Shown: in pieces, positions 8,749 to 17,687 of the stretch | Position numbering within the stretch: position 1 is the first letter of the stretch | Layout: each line of letters begins with the position of its first letter | Assembly: GCA_964416425.1 (NCBI GenBank) | Contig: CAYQEC010000002.1 | Location: 62,001-126,000 of the forward strand | Source of the DNA: CAYQEC01 sp964416425 | Lineage (GTDB): Bacteria > Actinomycetota > Acidimicrobiia > Spongiisociales > UBA5794 | Direction: 5' to 3' | Length of the DNA: 64,000 bases | Notes under the pieces: model-generated | The model's input: the letters and a program-made list of their open reading frames with translations, nothing else | Told to the model about the DNA's origin: nothing | Databases searched by the model: none | Made by a program: the position numbers and the translations under genes

Positions 8749-11304
8749 TCACTCGTAGGAAATGGCCTCCAGCACGTTGAGCTTGGCCGCCTTGCGGGAG
8801 GGAGCGATTGATGCGACCACGCCGACCAAGGCTCCGAACACCACCAGGCCGATGATCTGGACGAGCGGAATCGACAGTTCCGTGATGCCCTGATCGCCGA
8901 GGGCGGAGGTGACGGCGGCGCCAAACACCAGCCCAACCACGATGCCGAGCAGGGCCCCGATGATGGCCACGATGATCGACTCCCACAGCACCATACGGCG
9001 AACCTGCCAGCGGGTCATGCCGACGGCCCGCAGCAGGCCGATCTCGCGGGTGCGCTCGAAGATCGACAGCACCAGGGTGTTGGTGATGCCGATGAGGGCG
9101 ATGATGACGGCCAGGATGAGCAGAGCGTTGAACATCACGAGGAAGGTGTTCACCTGGTCCTCCTGTGACTGCCGGTACTCGACCTGGTCCCGCACCGTCA
9201 CGTTCGGGTAGTCGGCGGCAGCGGCGTCGAGGGCGGCGCGGGCCGCCTGTTGCGAGACCCCGTCGGCGGTCTTGACCGCCAGCACGAAGTCGGTGTCGGT
9301 GCCGTAGCCGGAGAAGTTCTGCTCGTAGAAGTCGAGCCCGACGAGGAACGAACTCTGCACCACGTTCTGCTCGCCGTAAATGCCGACGATTTCGACCTGC
9401 TGCAGCCCGGTGGTGTTGAAGCCCATCGGGATCCTGTCACCCAGGCTCCACCCTTCGTCGTCGGCGGTGCCCTCGTACACGAAGACGCCGCCGGCGGCGA
9501 GATCGTCAAGGCTGCCTTGTTTGATGTCGAGGAAGATCGTCTGGTCGGCGGTCGTGGCGTCGATGCCCATGAGCATCTGGTCGGTGCCGTCCTCGTCCCA
9601 GTACCCCACACGAAGGTTGGTGACCGCCGCGAAGTCCGGGTTCTCCCGCAACGTGTTGCCGAGGTCGGGGCTGAACCCGCCGGCGAAGCCGTCGACGCTG
9701 AGCACGTAGTCGGCACGCAGCCCGTGCTCGATGGCAGCTCCGGTGGAGGCCTTGATCGAGTCGCCGAGCACGAAGAAGAACGCCACCAGAGCGAGGCCGA
9801 TCATCAGCGCCGACGCCGTGGTGGCGGTGCGCCGCGGCTTACGGATCGAGTTGTCGACCGCGAGGGATCCGGTGACCCGGTCGGCACGCCGGAGCGGGAG
9901 CCCCAGTGCCAAGGCGATGGGTTTGACCACCGTCGAACTCAGCATCGACACTGCAAGGAACACGATCAGCGACCCGAGCCCGACCATGGCGAGCTCGTTG
10001 AGCGGCCCAAACACCTTGCCGGCGAGCCCGAATCCGATGAGGACGCTGCCTATCAGCAGCGAGACCAACCCGACGGCGATGCGCCGACGCGGCGACATGC
10101 GGAGCCGGATGTCGGTGTCGCGCAGGGCGGCCACCGGCGGAATGCGGGAGGCCCGGATCGCCGGCAGCACCGCGGCGCCCACCGTGACCAGGATGCCCAC
10201 CGCCAGGGACACGATGATGGTGCGGGCCGCCAGCGGCGCTGTGGACGAGGGCATGTCGAAGCCGATCCCGCTCATGATCCCGGTCAACCCGATCGAGATG
10301 AGGAATCCGAAGGCGATGCCCACGATCGAGGCGACCAGCGCCACCAGCAGCGCCTCGATCACCACCATCCACACCACCTGGGTTCCGGTGGCGCCGACAG
10401 CCCGCAACAGGGCGAGCTCGCGCTGCCGTTGCCGGACGATGATGCGGAACGTGTTCTGGATGATGAACGAGGCGACGAACACCGCCACCAGCGCGAAGAC
10501 GAGCAGCGCGGTGCGTAGGAAGCCGAGCGACTCTTGGAGCTGCGCGGAAGCCTCGGCGGATTGGTCGGCGGCGGTGACGGCTTCCAGGCCCTGCGGCAGG
10601 GCCTGGGCGATCCGGTCGCGGAGCACGGCCGGGTCGATCCCCTCGTCCCCCAGCACTGTGATCGAGCTCAGCTCACCCTCGAGGCCGAACAGGGTCTGGG
10701 CCTCGGGCAGGATGAAGGCGGCGTAGGTGGCTCCGGCCACGTTGTCGGTTTCGCCGAACCCGACGATGCCGACGAGCTGGTACTGCCCGACTCCTCCGGG
10801 CGTCTGGATCGTGACCGTGTCGCCTACCTGCAGGTCGTTGTCGTGGGCCGTGGCGGCATCGATGGCGACCTCGCCGGATGTTTCGGGTCCCCGTCCCTCC
10901 CGGAGCTCGGTATTGCCGGCGAGACGCGGGTCCTCGATCCACGAGCCGCCAAGGGTCGGCGGGCCCATCGGCACGATGGCGTCCCCGTTCTTGTCGTAGA
11001 TCACGGCGAAGCCGTCGGCGTTGCCGCTGGCGGCGGCGACCCCGGGCACCGCCCGGACCGTCTCCAGGAGCTGCTCGTCGAACGGGGGCGGTCCCTCGTA
11101 CCCGGCCGAGTACTCGGTCTGCGACTGCACGATGACGTCCTGTCCGGCGTAGACGTTGTCGAACAGGTCGGTGAAGGTGACGTTGATGGTGTCGGTGAAG
11201 ATGTAGGTGCCGGCGATGAAGCCGACGCCGATCATCACCGAAAGGGCGGTCGAGAGCAGCCTGAGCTTGTGACCCATGATGCCCTTCAAGGTCGTCTTGA
11301 TCAT
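8749..11304 (-). CDS. MacB/FtsX-like ABC transporter permease
   Basis: An 851-residue permease made of two MacB-like units. Each unit has an N-terminal or membrane-anchoring helix, a large extracytoplasmic domain (about residues 45-240 and 515-690) and a block of three FtsX-type helices; the sequences IVRQRQRELALLRAVGAT and FERTREIGLLRAVGMT are the repeated FtsX coupling signatures. This is the two-domain layout of actinobacterial exporters of lipids, peptides or antimicrobial compounds. Its ATPase partner ends 4 bases upstream, and a two-component system precedes them, as in Bce/antibiotic-response modules. The start is ATG at 11304. The substrate is unknown. Confidence 0.9.
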   Translation of the reverse strand: MIKTTLKGIMGHKLRLLSTALSVMIGVGFIAGTYIFTDTINVTFTDLFDNVYAGQDVIVQSQTEYSAGYEGPPPFDEQLLETVRAVPGVAAASGNADGFAVIYDKNGDAIVPMGPPTLGGSWIEDPRLAGNTELREGRGPETSGEVAIDAATAHDNDLQVGDTVTIQTPGGVGQYQLVGIVGFGETDNVAGATYAAFILPEAQTLFGLEGELSSITVLGDEGIDPAVLRDRIAQALPQGLEAVTAADQSAEASAQLQESLGFLRTALLVFALVAVFVASFIIQNTFRIIVRQRQRELALLRAVGATGTQVVWMVVIEALLVALVASIVGIAFGFLISIGLTGIMSGIGFDMPSSTAPLAARTIIVSLAVGILVTVGAAVLPAIRASRIPPVAALRDTDIRLRMSPRRRIAVGLVSLLIGSVLIGFGLAGKVFGPLNELAMVGLGSLIVFLAVSMLSSTVVKPIALALGLPLRRADRVTGSLAVDNSIRKPRRTATTASALMIGLALVAFFFVLGDSIKASTGAAIEHGLRADYVLSVDGFAGGFSPDLGNTLRENPDFAAVTNLRVGYWDEDGTDQMLMGIDATTADQTIFLDIKQGSLDDLAAGGVFVYEGTADDEGWSLGDRIPMGFNTTGLQQVEIVGIYGEQNVVQSSFLVGLDFYEQNFSGYGTDTDFVLAVKTADGVSQQAARAALDAAAADYPNVTVRDQVEYRQSQEDQVNTFLVMFNALLILAVIIALIGITNTLVLSIFERTREIGLLRAVGMTRWQVRRMVLWESIIVAIIGALLGIVVGLVFGAAVTSALGDQGITELSIPLVQIIGLVVFGALVGVVASIAPSRKAAKLNVLEAISYE

Positions 11305-11308
11305 GGCG

Positions 11309-12061
11309 TCAGGCTCCGAAGCTCTTCATGCGGTCGAGGACCGCGTCGGACGTGGGATCGAGCATCTCGTCGACGATCTGTCCGTCGTCGAGGAACACGA
11401 TGCGGTCGGCGTAGCTGGAGGTGACCGGGTCGTGGGTCACCATGACGATGGTCTGCCCGAACTCCTTGACGGCGCGCCGCATGAAGCTGAGCAGCTCACC
11501 GCTCGCCTTCGAGTCGAGGTTGCCACTCGGCTCGTCGGCGAAGATGATCTCCGGTTGGGAGACGAGGGCACGAGCCGCGGCCACCCGCTGCTGTTGACCG
11601 CCGGAGAGTTCGGTGGGGCGGTGGGCGAGCCGATCCGACAGCCCGACGGTGGCGATCACCTGGTCGTACCAGGCGGCGTCCGGCTTGGCGCCGGCGATCG
11701 AGAGCGGGAGCAGGATGTTCTCGCGAGCGTTGAGGGTGGGGATGAGGTTGTAGGCCTGGAACACGAAGCCCACCTGCCGGCGGCGCAGCAGGGTGAGTTC
11801 CCGGTCGTTGAGGGACCCGAGTTCGACGTCCCCGAGGTAGACCTTGCCGTCGGTGAGGGTGTCGAGGCCGGCGATGCAGTGCAGCAGCGTCGACTTGCCC
11901 GAGCCGGACGGTCCCATGATGGCGGTGAAGCGGCCCTGTTCGAACCCGACCGTGACCCCCCGCAGGGCGTGGACCTGAGCGTCGCCCTTGCCGTAGATCT
12001 TGGTCCCCCCTTCCATCCTGGCGGCGACGCGAGTGGACGTCGTGGGAGATGGTGTGGTCAT
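11309..12061 (-). CDS. ABC transporter ATP-binding protein (LolD/MacB type)
   Basis: A 250-residue nucleotide-binding subunit. Walker A is GPSGSGKST, the Q-loop is VFQAYNLIPTL, the signature is LSGGQQQRVAAARAL, Walker B is IIFADEPSGNLDS and the H-loop is MVTHDP. The IPTLNARENI and DEPSGNLD wording is characteristic of the MacB/LolD mechanotransmission family, which matches the FtsX-like permease encoded 4 bases downstream. An N-terminal extension of about 15 Thr/Ser-rich residues precedes the domain. It has a 117-base gap to the response regulator gene, containing the imperfect dyad TTGA...TCAA that could be a regulator site. It acts on the inner face of the membrane. Confidence 0.93.
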   Translation of the reverse strand: MTTPSPTTSTRVAARMEGGTKIYGKGDAQVHALRGVTVGFEQGRFTAIMGPSGSGKSTLLHCIAGLDTLTDGKVYLGDVELGSLNDRELTLLRRRQVGFVFQAYNLIPTLNARENILLPLSIAGAKPDAAWYDQVIATVGLSDRLAHRPTELSGGQQQRVAAARALVSQPEIIFADEPSGNLDSKASGELLSFMRRAVKEFGQTIVMVTHDPVTSSYADRIVFLDDGQIVDEMLDPTSDAVLDRMKSFGA

Positions 12062-12178
12062 GTGCCTTCCCCTTCGGTTGATGTGGCACCGTCAAGGTAC
12101 GGGGTGAGATGCGCCGCGTCGTCAGCCGCCAGGCCGATATCCGGATCGTTCGCGGGGATGAGCCGGGGGCGAGGGAGG

Positions 12179-12862
12179 TCAGTCGGGAGGGTCGCCAGGG
12201 ACGACGAGGCCCGACTCGTATGCCATCACCACAGCCTGGACCCGATCCCGCAGGTCGAGCTTGGTGAGGATGTGCGAGATGTGGGTTTTCACCGTGGTCT
12301 CCGACACGAAGAGTGCCTCGGCGATCTCGGCGTTGGAGAGGCCGCGGGCGAGGTGGCGCAGCACCTCCTGTTCCCGCTCGGTGAGGCGCTCCATCGCGGC
12401 CGACGGGTGGGCCCCCGCCGGGACCCGGGCGAACTCGGCGAGGAGACGCCGGGTGACGGAAGGGGCGAGCAGGGCGTCGCCGCCGGCGACGATCCGGATC
12501 GCCGCCACCAGATCGTCGGGCGGGGTGTCTTTGAGCAGGAACCCGCTGGCGCCGGCCCGCAACGCCTCGAACACGTACTCGTCGAGGTCGAAGGTGGTGA
12601 GGATGAGAACCCGGGGGCAGTGCCCACCGGGCCGCGGCGACGCGCACAGCTCACGGGTGGCGTCGAGGCCATCCATCTCCGGCATGCGGATGTCCATCAG
12701 GACCACGTCGGGCCGGAGGCGCCGCGCCTCGGCGACTGCCTCGATCCCGTTGGCGGCCTCTCCGACCACGAGGAGGTCGTCCTCGGCCTCGAGGATCATC
12801 ACGAACCCGGCCCGCACCAGAGCCTGGTCGTCGACCACGAGGACACGAACCGGCTCGCTCAC
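12179..12862 (-). CDS. NarL/LuxR-type response regulator
   Basis: A 227-residue response regulator: receiver domain (about 1-125) with the acidic pair in VVDDQ, phospho-acceptor Asp in VVLMDIRMPEMDG and the switch lysine in GFLLKDTPP, then a LuxR helix-turn-helix (about 160-220) with LTEREQEVLRHLARGLSNAEIA. It should be phosphorylated by the kinase encoded immediately upstream; its GTG start overlaps the kinase stop by four bases (GTGA). The likely targets are its own operon and the ABC exporter downstream. Confidence 0.93.
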   Translation of the reverse strand: MSEPVRVLVVDDQALVRAGFVMILEAEDDLLVVGEAANGIEAVAEARRLRPDVVLMDIRMPEMDGLDATRELCASPRPGGHCPRVLILTTFDLDEYVFEALRAGASGFLLKDTPPDDLVAAIRIVAGGDALLAPSVTRRLLAEFARVPAGAHPSAAMERLTEREQEVLRHLARGLSNAEIAEALFVSETTVKTHISHILTKLDLRDRVQAVVMAYESGLVVPGDPPD

Positions 12863-14040
12863 AGGGCACCGAGCGGGAGTTCGGCACGGACCCGGTAGCC
12901 ACCGCCGCGGCGGGGTCCGGCGGTGAGATTGCCTCCGAGCAGGGAGACGCGCTCACGCATCCCGACCAGGCCATGGCCGTATTCGCCGGGTGTCGCCAGC
13001 TCCTCGGCCGCACCTCTTCCATCGTCGTTGATCTCGATCGTGATGCGGTCGGGCTGGTAGATGAGACGGAGGGAGGCCCGGGTGTCGGGGCCGCCATGCT
13101 TGAGAGCGTTGGTGAGCGATTCTTGGATGATCCGGAACGCGTTGAGGTCGATCCCCGGCGGCAGCGGCCGGGCGTCGCCTTCGATGGCCAACTCCACCGG
13201 AAGGCCGGCTTCCTCGAGTTGCGTCACGAGCTGAGTGATCCGCACCAGTCCCGGCTGTGGGGTCCGGGCCTCCGGGAGGCTGGTGCGTAGCATTCCGAGC
13301 AGACGTCGCATCTCGGTGAGAGCCTCGTGACCTGCCTGTTCGACTGCTTCGAGCGCGATCTCCGCCTTGGCGGGGTCGCGGTGGAGGGTGCGGCGGGCGG
13401 CGGCCGCCTGTACCGTCATCACCGTCATGTCGTGGGCGACGACGTCGTGCAGCTCCCGAGCGATGCGGATCCGCTCTTCCGTCACGGCCTCACGGGCCCG
13501 CTCCTCTCGGTCGCGTTCGGCGGCGGAGGCGCGGCGCTCCAGATCCTGGGTGCGGAGCTGCCGCAGCGACACCTCCCGGCCGAGGAGCCAGGCGAAGAGG
13601 CTGAATGCGCCCATCGTCAGCAGGCTGTCGGGGGCGACGTCGCTCTGGATGAGCACACCGAGCCCGGTCCAAGCCAGCGCCGTGCCGATGCTGACGAACG
13701 CGACAACGCGGGATCGTTGCGGCGGGAGGTTGGAGCCGACGGCGTGGAGCGCCACGCCGAGCCCGAACATCGACATGGTGTCCGGATAGGCGAGGGCGAC
13801 CTCGATCATCCATGCGATCTGCACCGTCGCCATCACCGTTGTCGGGTAGCGCCGCCGCAGCGCCAGTGGCAGCGCCGCCAACAGGATGAGGATGATCAGC
13901 CAGGCGTCGGGCCGGCGGTAGGACTCGTCGAGGGTCGTCCCCGAGTAGGCGTTGAGACCGCTCAACACCAGCACCGCCAAGCCGGCGGCCACCGCGCCGT
14001 CGATCAGGTAGCGACCTCTAGGCCCCTCCAGGATGTGCAT
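12859..14040 (-). CDS. DesK/NarX-type sensor histidine kinase
   Basis: A 393-residue membrane kinase. Five or six hydrophobic helices occupy the first 150 residues with almost no extracytoplasmic loop, suggesting sensing within the membrane. They are followed by a coiled coil, a HisKA_3 dimerisation box with the phospho-accepting His in RIARELHDVVAHDM, and an HATPase domain with ESLTNALKHG (N box) and NDDGRG. The frame remains open a further 156 residues upstream, but ATG 14040 (MHILEGPRGR) begins just before the first helix and is the sensible start. Loop-poor kinases of this class often control ABC exporters that respond to envelope damage. Confidence 0.92.
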   Translation of the reverse strand: MHILEGPRGRYLIDGAVAAGLAVLVLSGLNAYSGTTLDESYRRPDAWLIILILLAALPLALRRRYPTTVMATVQIAWMIEVALAYPDTMSMFGLGVALHAVGSNLPPQRSRVVAFVSIGTALAWTGLGVLIQSDVAPDSLLTMGAFSLFAWLLGREVSLRQLRTQDLERRASAAERDREERAREAVTEERIRIARELHDVVAHDMTVMTVQAAAARRTLHRDPAKAEIALEAVEQAGHEALTEMRRLLGMLRTSLPEARTPQPGLVRITQLVTQLEEAGLPVELAIEGDARPLPPGIDLNAFRIIQESLTNALKHGGPDTRASLRLIYQPDRITIEINDDGRGAAEELATPGEYGHGLVGMRERVSLLGGNLTAGPRRGGGYRVRAELPLGAL

Positions 14041-14338
14041 CGCCACGATCGTATCCGGACCGGGCTCGGGACGCATCGGCCGTGGGGACGATCCGGCGCT
14101 TGACCGGGGGCGCTTTCCGATTCCAGGGAGGGTCGCGGTCCGGTTTCTCTGGGCAGCGGGGGACCTGGTGCGGTAGAGTCGTGGACGAGCCCGATATCGC
14201 GGGGCAGACCAACATCGCGTGCGAGGCGCACGCTGCGTTGGCAGATGATCGTGCCTCTCGACGGTTTCCGGGTCGGTAGGTGCCGGCTCGGTTCGGTTGG
14301 AGTGAGCCCGGCCGTTCGCACTGCTGAAGGAGGAGCCT

Positions 14339-15529
14339 GTGGCAGAGGTTGTCTTTGAAAACGTCAACAAGGTGTACCCGAACGGCTTCGTTGCGGTCAC
14401 CGATCTCAACCTCAACATCAAGGAGGGCGAGCTGCTCGTGATGGTCGGCCCTTCGGGCTGCGGCAAGTCGACCACGTTGCGCATGATCGCCGGTCTCGAG
14501 GAGATCACGAGCGGGAAGATCTACATCGGCGACGAGGTCGTCAACGACATGCATCCCAAGGACCGGGACATCGCCATGGTGTTCCAGAACTACGCCCTCT
14601 ATCCGCACATGACGGTGGCGGAGAACATCGGGTTCGCCCTCAAGCTCGCCAAGGTGCCGAAGGTCGAGCTGCGGCAGCGGGTCGAGGACGCCGCCAAGAC
14701 GCTCGAGCTCTCCGAGATCCTCGATCGGAAGCCCGGACAGCTCTCCGGCGGGCAGCGGCAGCGGGTCGCGATGGGTCGGGCCATCGTGCGCCATCCTCGG
14801 GTGTTCCTCCTCGACGAGCCACTCTCCAACCTCGATGCCAAGCTGCGGGTCCAGATGCGGGCGGAGATCACGTCGCTGGTGCGCCGGGTCGAAGTCACCA
14901 CCTTCTACGTCACCCACGACCAGGTGGAGGCCATGACGATGGCCGACCGGGTCGCCGTCATCAGCGCCGGCGTGCTGCAGCAGGTGGCGGAGCCGCAGAC
15001 GCTCTTCGACGAGCCGGACAACCTCTTCGTCGGGGCCTTCATCGGATCCCCGTCGATGAACCTGATGGAAGCCCAACTCGCCGAGGAGGGCGAGCGCCCC
15101 GTGTTCACCCTCGGGAGCCAGACCCTGACCGGCCCGTCCGACCTTTTCACCAAGCGCCCGGCGTTGCGCCAGTACGTCGGCCGGACCGTGGTCCTCGGCC
15201 TCCGGCCGAAGGACTTCGAGGACGCGTCGGTGCACACCGATGCGCCCGCCGATCAGCGGCTCCGCTCGACGACGGAGAATATCGAGTCGCTCGGGTTCGA
15301 GAAGATCGTGTACTTCGACATCGATGCCAAGCCGGTCGTCTCCGAGGAGGCCCTCGACATCAGCGACGAGGCCGCCGCCGAGGAGGTGCTGTCCCGGGAG
15401 ACCACGCTGGTGGCGGGCCGCTTCGCTCCCGACAGCACGGCCAAGGTGGGGAGCCCGGTCGAGGTCGCGGTCGACATGGACTCGAGCCACTTCTTCGATC
15501 TCGATACCGGTCTCGCCATCCGCGACTGA
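14339..15529 (+). CDS. ugpC: UgpC/MsiK-type sugar ABC transporter ATPase
   Basis: A 396-residue CUT1-family ATPase. Walker A is GPSGCGKST, the signature is LSGGQRQRVAMGRA, Walker B is VFLLDEPLSNLDAK and the H-loop is YVTHDQVEAMTMADR; residues 240-396 form the C-terminal regulatory OB-fold (TOBE) domain. No permease or binding protein is nearby. Such orphan ATPases (MsiK in Streptomyces) energise several sugar importers at once. The GTG start is preceded by AAGGAGGAG. A possible -10, TAGAGT at 14174-14179, would give a leader of roughly 150 bases; I see no known riboswitch in the 298-base gap. The domain after residue 300 carries an unusual acidic insert (ISDEAAAEEV). Confidence 0.9.
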   Translation: MAEVVFENVNKVYPNGFVAVTDLNLNIKEGELLVMVGPSGCGKSTTLRMIAGLEEITSGKIYIGDEVVNDMHPKDRDIAMVFQNYALYPHMTVAENIGFALKLAKVPKVELRQRVEDAAKTLELSEILDRKPGQLSGGQRQRVAMGRAIVRHPRVFLLDEPLSNLDAKLRVQMRAEITSLVRRVEVTTFYVTHDQVEAMTMADRVAVISAGVLQQVAEPQTLFDEPDNLFVGAFIGSPSMNLMEAQLAEEGERPVFTLGSQTLTGPSDLFTKRPALRQYVGRTVVLGLRPKDFEDASVHTDAPADQRLRSTTENIESLGFEKIVYFDIDAKPVVSEEALDISDEAAAEEVLSRETTLVAGRFAPDSTAKVGSPVEVAVDMDSSHFFDLDTGLAIRD

Positions 15530-15554
15530 CGCGCCCGGCAGTCACCCGCCGGCC

Positions 15555-16175
15555 GTGAGCGGAGAGGAGGATCGCCCGATCGGGGTGGGTCCTCATCCGC
15601 GGCCCTGGCCCGACGATCCGTGCCTCGATCCCGAGTTGCTGGCGGGCGGCGACCGGCGCAACGTGGTGGACCGCTACCGCTACTGGCGGCGGGAGGCCAT
15701 CGTGGCCGACCTCGACCGGCGCCGCCACCCGTTCCACGTCGCCGTCGAGAACTGGCAGCACGACTTCAACATCGGTGCCGTCGTCCGCAACGCCAACGCC
15801 TTTCTCGCCGCCGAGGTGCATATCGTCGGGCGAAAGCGCTGGAACCGGAGGGGGGCGATGGTGACGGACCGCTACCAGCACATCCGCCACCATGCCGCCA
15901 CTGCGGAGTTCGTGGCCTGGGCGGAGGAAGCGGAGCTTCCGCTGGTGGGCATCGACATCCTCCCCGGGTCGGCCCCGATCGAGCGGGCACGGCTCCCGGA
16001 GCGGTGCGTGCTCGTCTTCGGCCAGGAGGGTCCCGGGCTGTCGGCCGGGATGCAGGCCCGTTGCACGATGGTGTGCTCGATCTCCCAGTTCGGTTCCACC
16101 CGGTCCATCAATGCCGGCGTCGCCTCCGGCATCGCCATGCACACCTGGATCCGGCAGCACGTGCTGGGGGAGTGA
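15555..16175 (+). CDS. SpoU (TrmH) family RNA 2'-O-methyltransferase
   Basis: A protein of about 206 residues with the SPOUT knot motifs: motif 1 HDFNIGAVVRNANAFLA, motif 2 VLVFGQEGPGLS and motif 3 SISQFGSTRSINAGVASGIAMH. It should methylate a ribose 2'-OH in tRNA or rRNA using S-adenosylmethionine; the exact nucleotide is not predictable. The N-terminal GPHPRPWPDDP stretch is typical of an actinobacterial subgroup. The start is uncertain: GTG 15555 lacks a ribosome site, while GTG 15585 lies 14 bases after GGAGAGGAGG. The frame remains open upstream into the ATPase gene only as an artefact. Confidence 0.88.
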   Translation: MSGEEDRPIGVGPHPRPWPDDPCLDPELLAGGDRRNVVDRYRYWRREAIVADLDRRRHPFHVAVENWQHDFNIGAVVRNANAFLAAEVHIVGRKRWNRRGAMVTDRYQHIRHHAATAEFVAWAEEAELPLVGIDILPGSAPIERARLPERCVLVFGQEGPGLSAGMQARCTMVCSISQFGSTRSINAGVASGIAMHTWIRQHVLGE

Positions 16176-16204
16176 TCCGTCCGGTGCCCGGTGCCACCGG
16201 CGCG

Positions 16205-16210
16205 TAGAGT
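16205..16210 (+). promoter_or_regulatory. -10-like element before a decayed lipoprotein gene
   Basis: TAGAGT lies 7 bases before ATG 16218, with no ribosome site between. The promoter seems intact even though the gene behind it is broken. Confidence 0.4.
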
Positions 16211-16217
16211 CCCGGTG

Positions 16218-17166
16218 ATGGACGCGTCGACACTCCGAGCCAGGGTGCTCCTCGCTCTTGCGGCGGGGGCCGTCGCCGTGGCCTGCGCCGCGGAGGCGGA
16301 ACCGGCGACGACCGGCTCGACCGTCGCCGCCGCGGGGACGACGACGAGTACTTCGCTCGACTCCACGACGACGACCGCGGTTTCGACTTCGAGCACCACG
16401 ACCACGACCCTTCCACCCGCGCCCGGTCCGATCGTGGTGACCTCCCGCTTCTGCACCGTGGGGTGGTCGATCGGCCCGGATTGGTTCTCCCAGTATGAGA
16501 CGGGGGAACCGCCGGTCGACGGGGGCGAGGTTTACTAGGTGGTGCGGGTGGGAGACCCGATCACCACCGCGGTCGGCTCGGCCCCGGTCGACATCTGTGA
16601 CATCTTCCAGCCTCCCCTGCGCACGGTGGAGTTGAATCCGCCGTTCACCGGGGACTTCGGTGACCTGACCCCGGTGGCGATCCAAACCGACGGGGACGTC
16701 GTGCCCCACGACGTCGAGCTGCTGGGAACTTCACAGCAGGCCTAGGTCGACGCCACCCGAACGCTGATGGGTGGCTTCGGGATCGCCGACGCCGCGGTGG
16801 AGCTGACCCAGGTCATCCGGACCGGATCTCGAGGGTGACGGCGTCGACGAGGTGATCGTGACCGCCAAGGCGGAGGCCGATCAGGAGTACATCGCCGACG
16901 CCGGGGCGTACTCGATCGTGTATCTGCGCAGGCTCGTCGGGGGAGAAGTGGGCACCACGATCCTGGTGAACTCCTTCATCGCCGACGGCGACGAGTCCAC
17001 CTACGTCGACGCCTCCGCCGTAGCTGCGGTCGCCGACCTCAACCTCGATGGGCGCATGGAGATCGTCGTCGACGGTTCCTACGGGGAAGGCGTCTTTCTC
17101 CTCGTCTTCGAACGGGTGGACGATCTCGGCCCGGTCCAGGTGATGAGCTGTGGCTGCGGTCTGTAG
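16218..17166 (+). pseudogene. decayed lipoprotein gene with Thr-rich linker and FG-GAP-like tail
   Basis: The remains of one gene of about 315 codons. It opens with a lipoprotein-like signal (hydrophobic stretch ending AVAVAC), a long Ser/Thr linker, and a folded region. The frame is cut by TAG at 16536-16538 and TAG at 16743-16745; continuing through them gives sensible protein (VVRVGDPITTAV and VDATRTLMGGFG). Near 16824 one extra G moves the reading to another frame, in which DLEGDGVDEVIVTAK and DLNLDGRMEIVVDGSYG continue to the stop at 17166. Each TAG sits where CAG (Gln) would fit. The tail resembles FG-GAP/VCBS-type repeats. It was once probably a secreted surface protein. Sequencing error is possible but would need three separate events. 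Confidence 0.75.
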
Positions 17167-17303
17167 CCGGGCGCCGATCTCCGCCGCCCTCCTCACTCGG
17201 GAACACGGCGGGGGTCTGAACCGTTGCTTCCTCACAAGGGCAACGACTGCCGGTGCCGACGCCGCCACCCGGTCGCGTCTCTCCAGGGGATGAGGAGGCA
17301 GGC

Positions 17304-17675
17304 ATGGACGAGGCTATCCGACAGGCGCTCGAGCACGACCGGGTCGTCGACATCACCACGGTGGGTCGGCGTACCGGCGGGCCGCGGCTGATCGAGATCT
17401 GGTGCCACCGTCTCGACGGCCATCTCTACCTCACCGGAACCCCCGGGCCGCGATCGTGGTACGCCAACCTGCTGGCAAACCCCCACTTCACCTTTCATCT
17501 CAAGGAGAGCATCGTCGCCGACCTCCCGGCCCGGGCGATCCCGATCACCGACAAGGCGCAGCGCCGCGACATCCTCGAGCGGCTCACCCTGCGGCTCGGG
17601 GTCAGTGCCCGGGTCGACGAGTGGATCGCGCACAGCCCGCTCGTCGAGGTCCGCTTCGACGACGAGGACGAGTGA
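17304..17675 (+). CDS. Ddn-like (DUF385) split-barrel nitroreductase family protein
   Basis: A 123-residue single-domain flavin/F420-binding split-barrel protein. ITTVGRRTGGPRLIEIW and GTPGPRSWYANLLANPHFTF match the deazaflavin-dependent nitroreductase (Ddn) family, in which the GRRTG and WYxNLxANP segments contact the cofactor. The expected role is F420H2-dependent reduction of a small hydrophobic compound, although short members without proven activity are common. ATG 17304 has GAGGAGG 6 bases upstream, which favours it over the more upstream in-frame codon at 17253. It is convergent with the large acyl-CoA ligase gene. Confidence 0.8.
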   Translation: MDEAIRQALEHDRVVDITTVGRRTGGPRLIEIWCHRLDGHLYLTGTPGPRSWYANLLANPHFTFHLKESIVADLPARAIPITDKAQRRDILERLTLRLGVSARVDEWIAHSPLVEVRFDDEDE

Positions 17676-17687
17676 GTCCGGCGCCCC

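Noticed and set aside
14082..14279. 65-codon frame in the gap before the UgpC-type gene
   Set aside because: No ribosome site, biased composition, and it overlaps the probable promoter and leader of the downstream gene.
16310..16420. Thr-codon repeats as a CRISPR or tandem repeat array
   Set aside because: They are in-frame ACG/ACC codons of a Ser/Thr linker, with no spacers or unit length.
16536..16745. TAG read as an amino acid (amber recoding) in the lipoprotein gene
   Set aside because: TAG ends normal genes in the window (HAD gene at 2475, HU, OppC-like) and a separate frameshift is also present, so decay is the simpler explanation.
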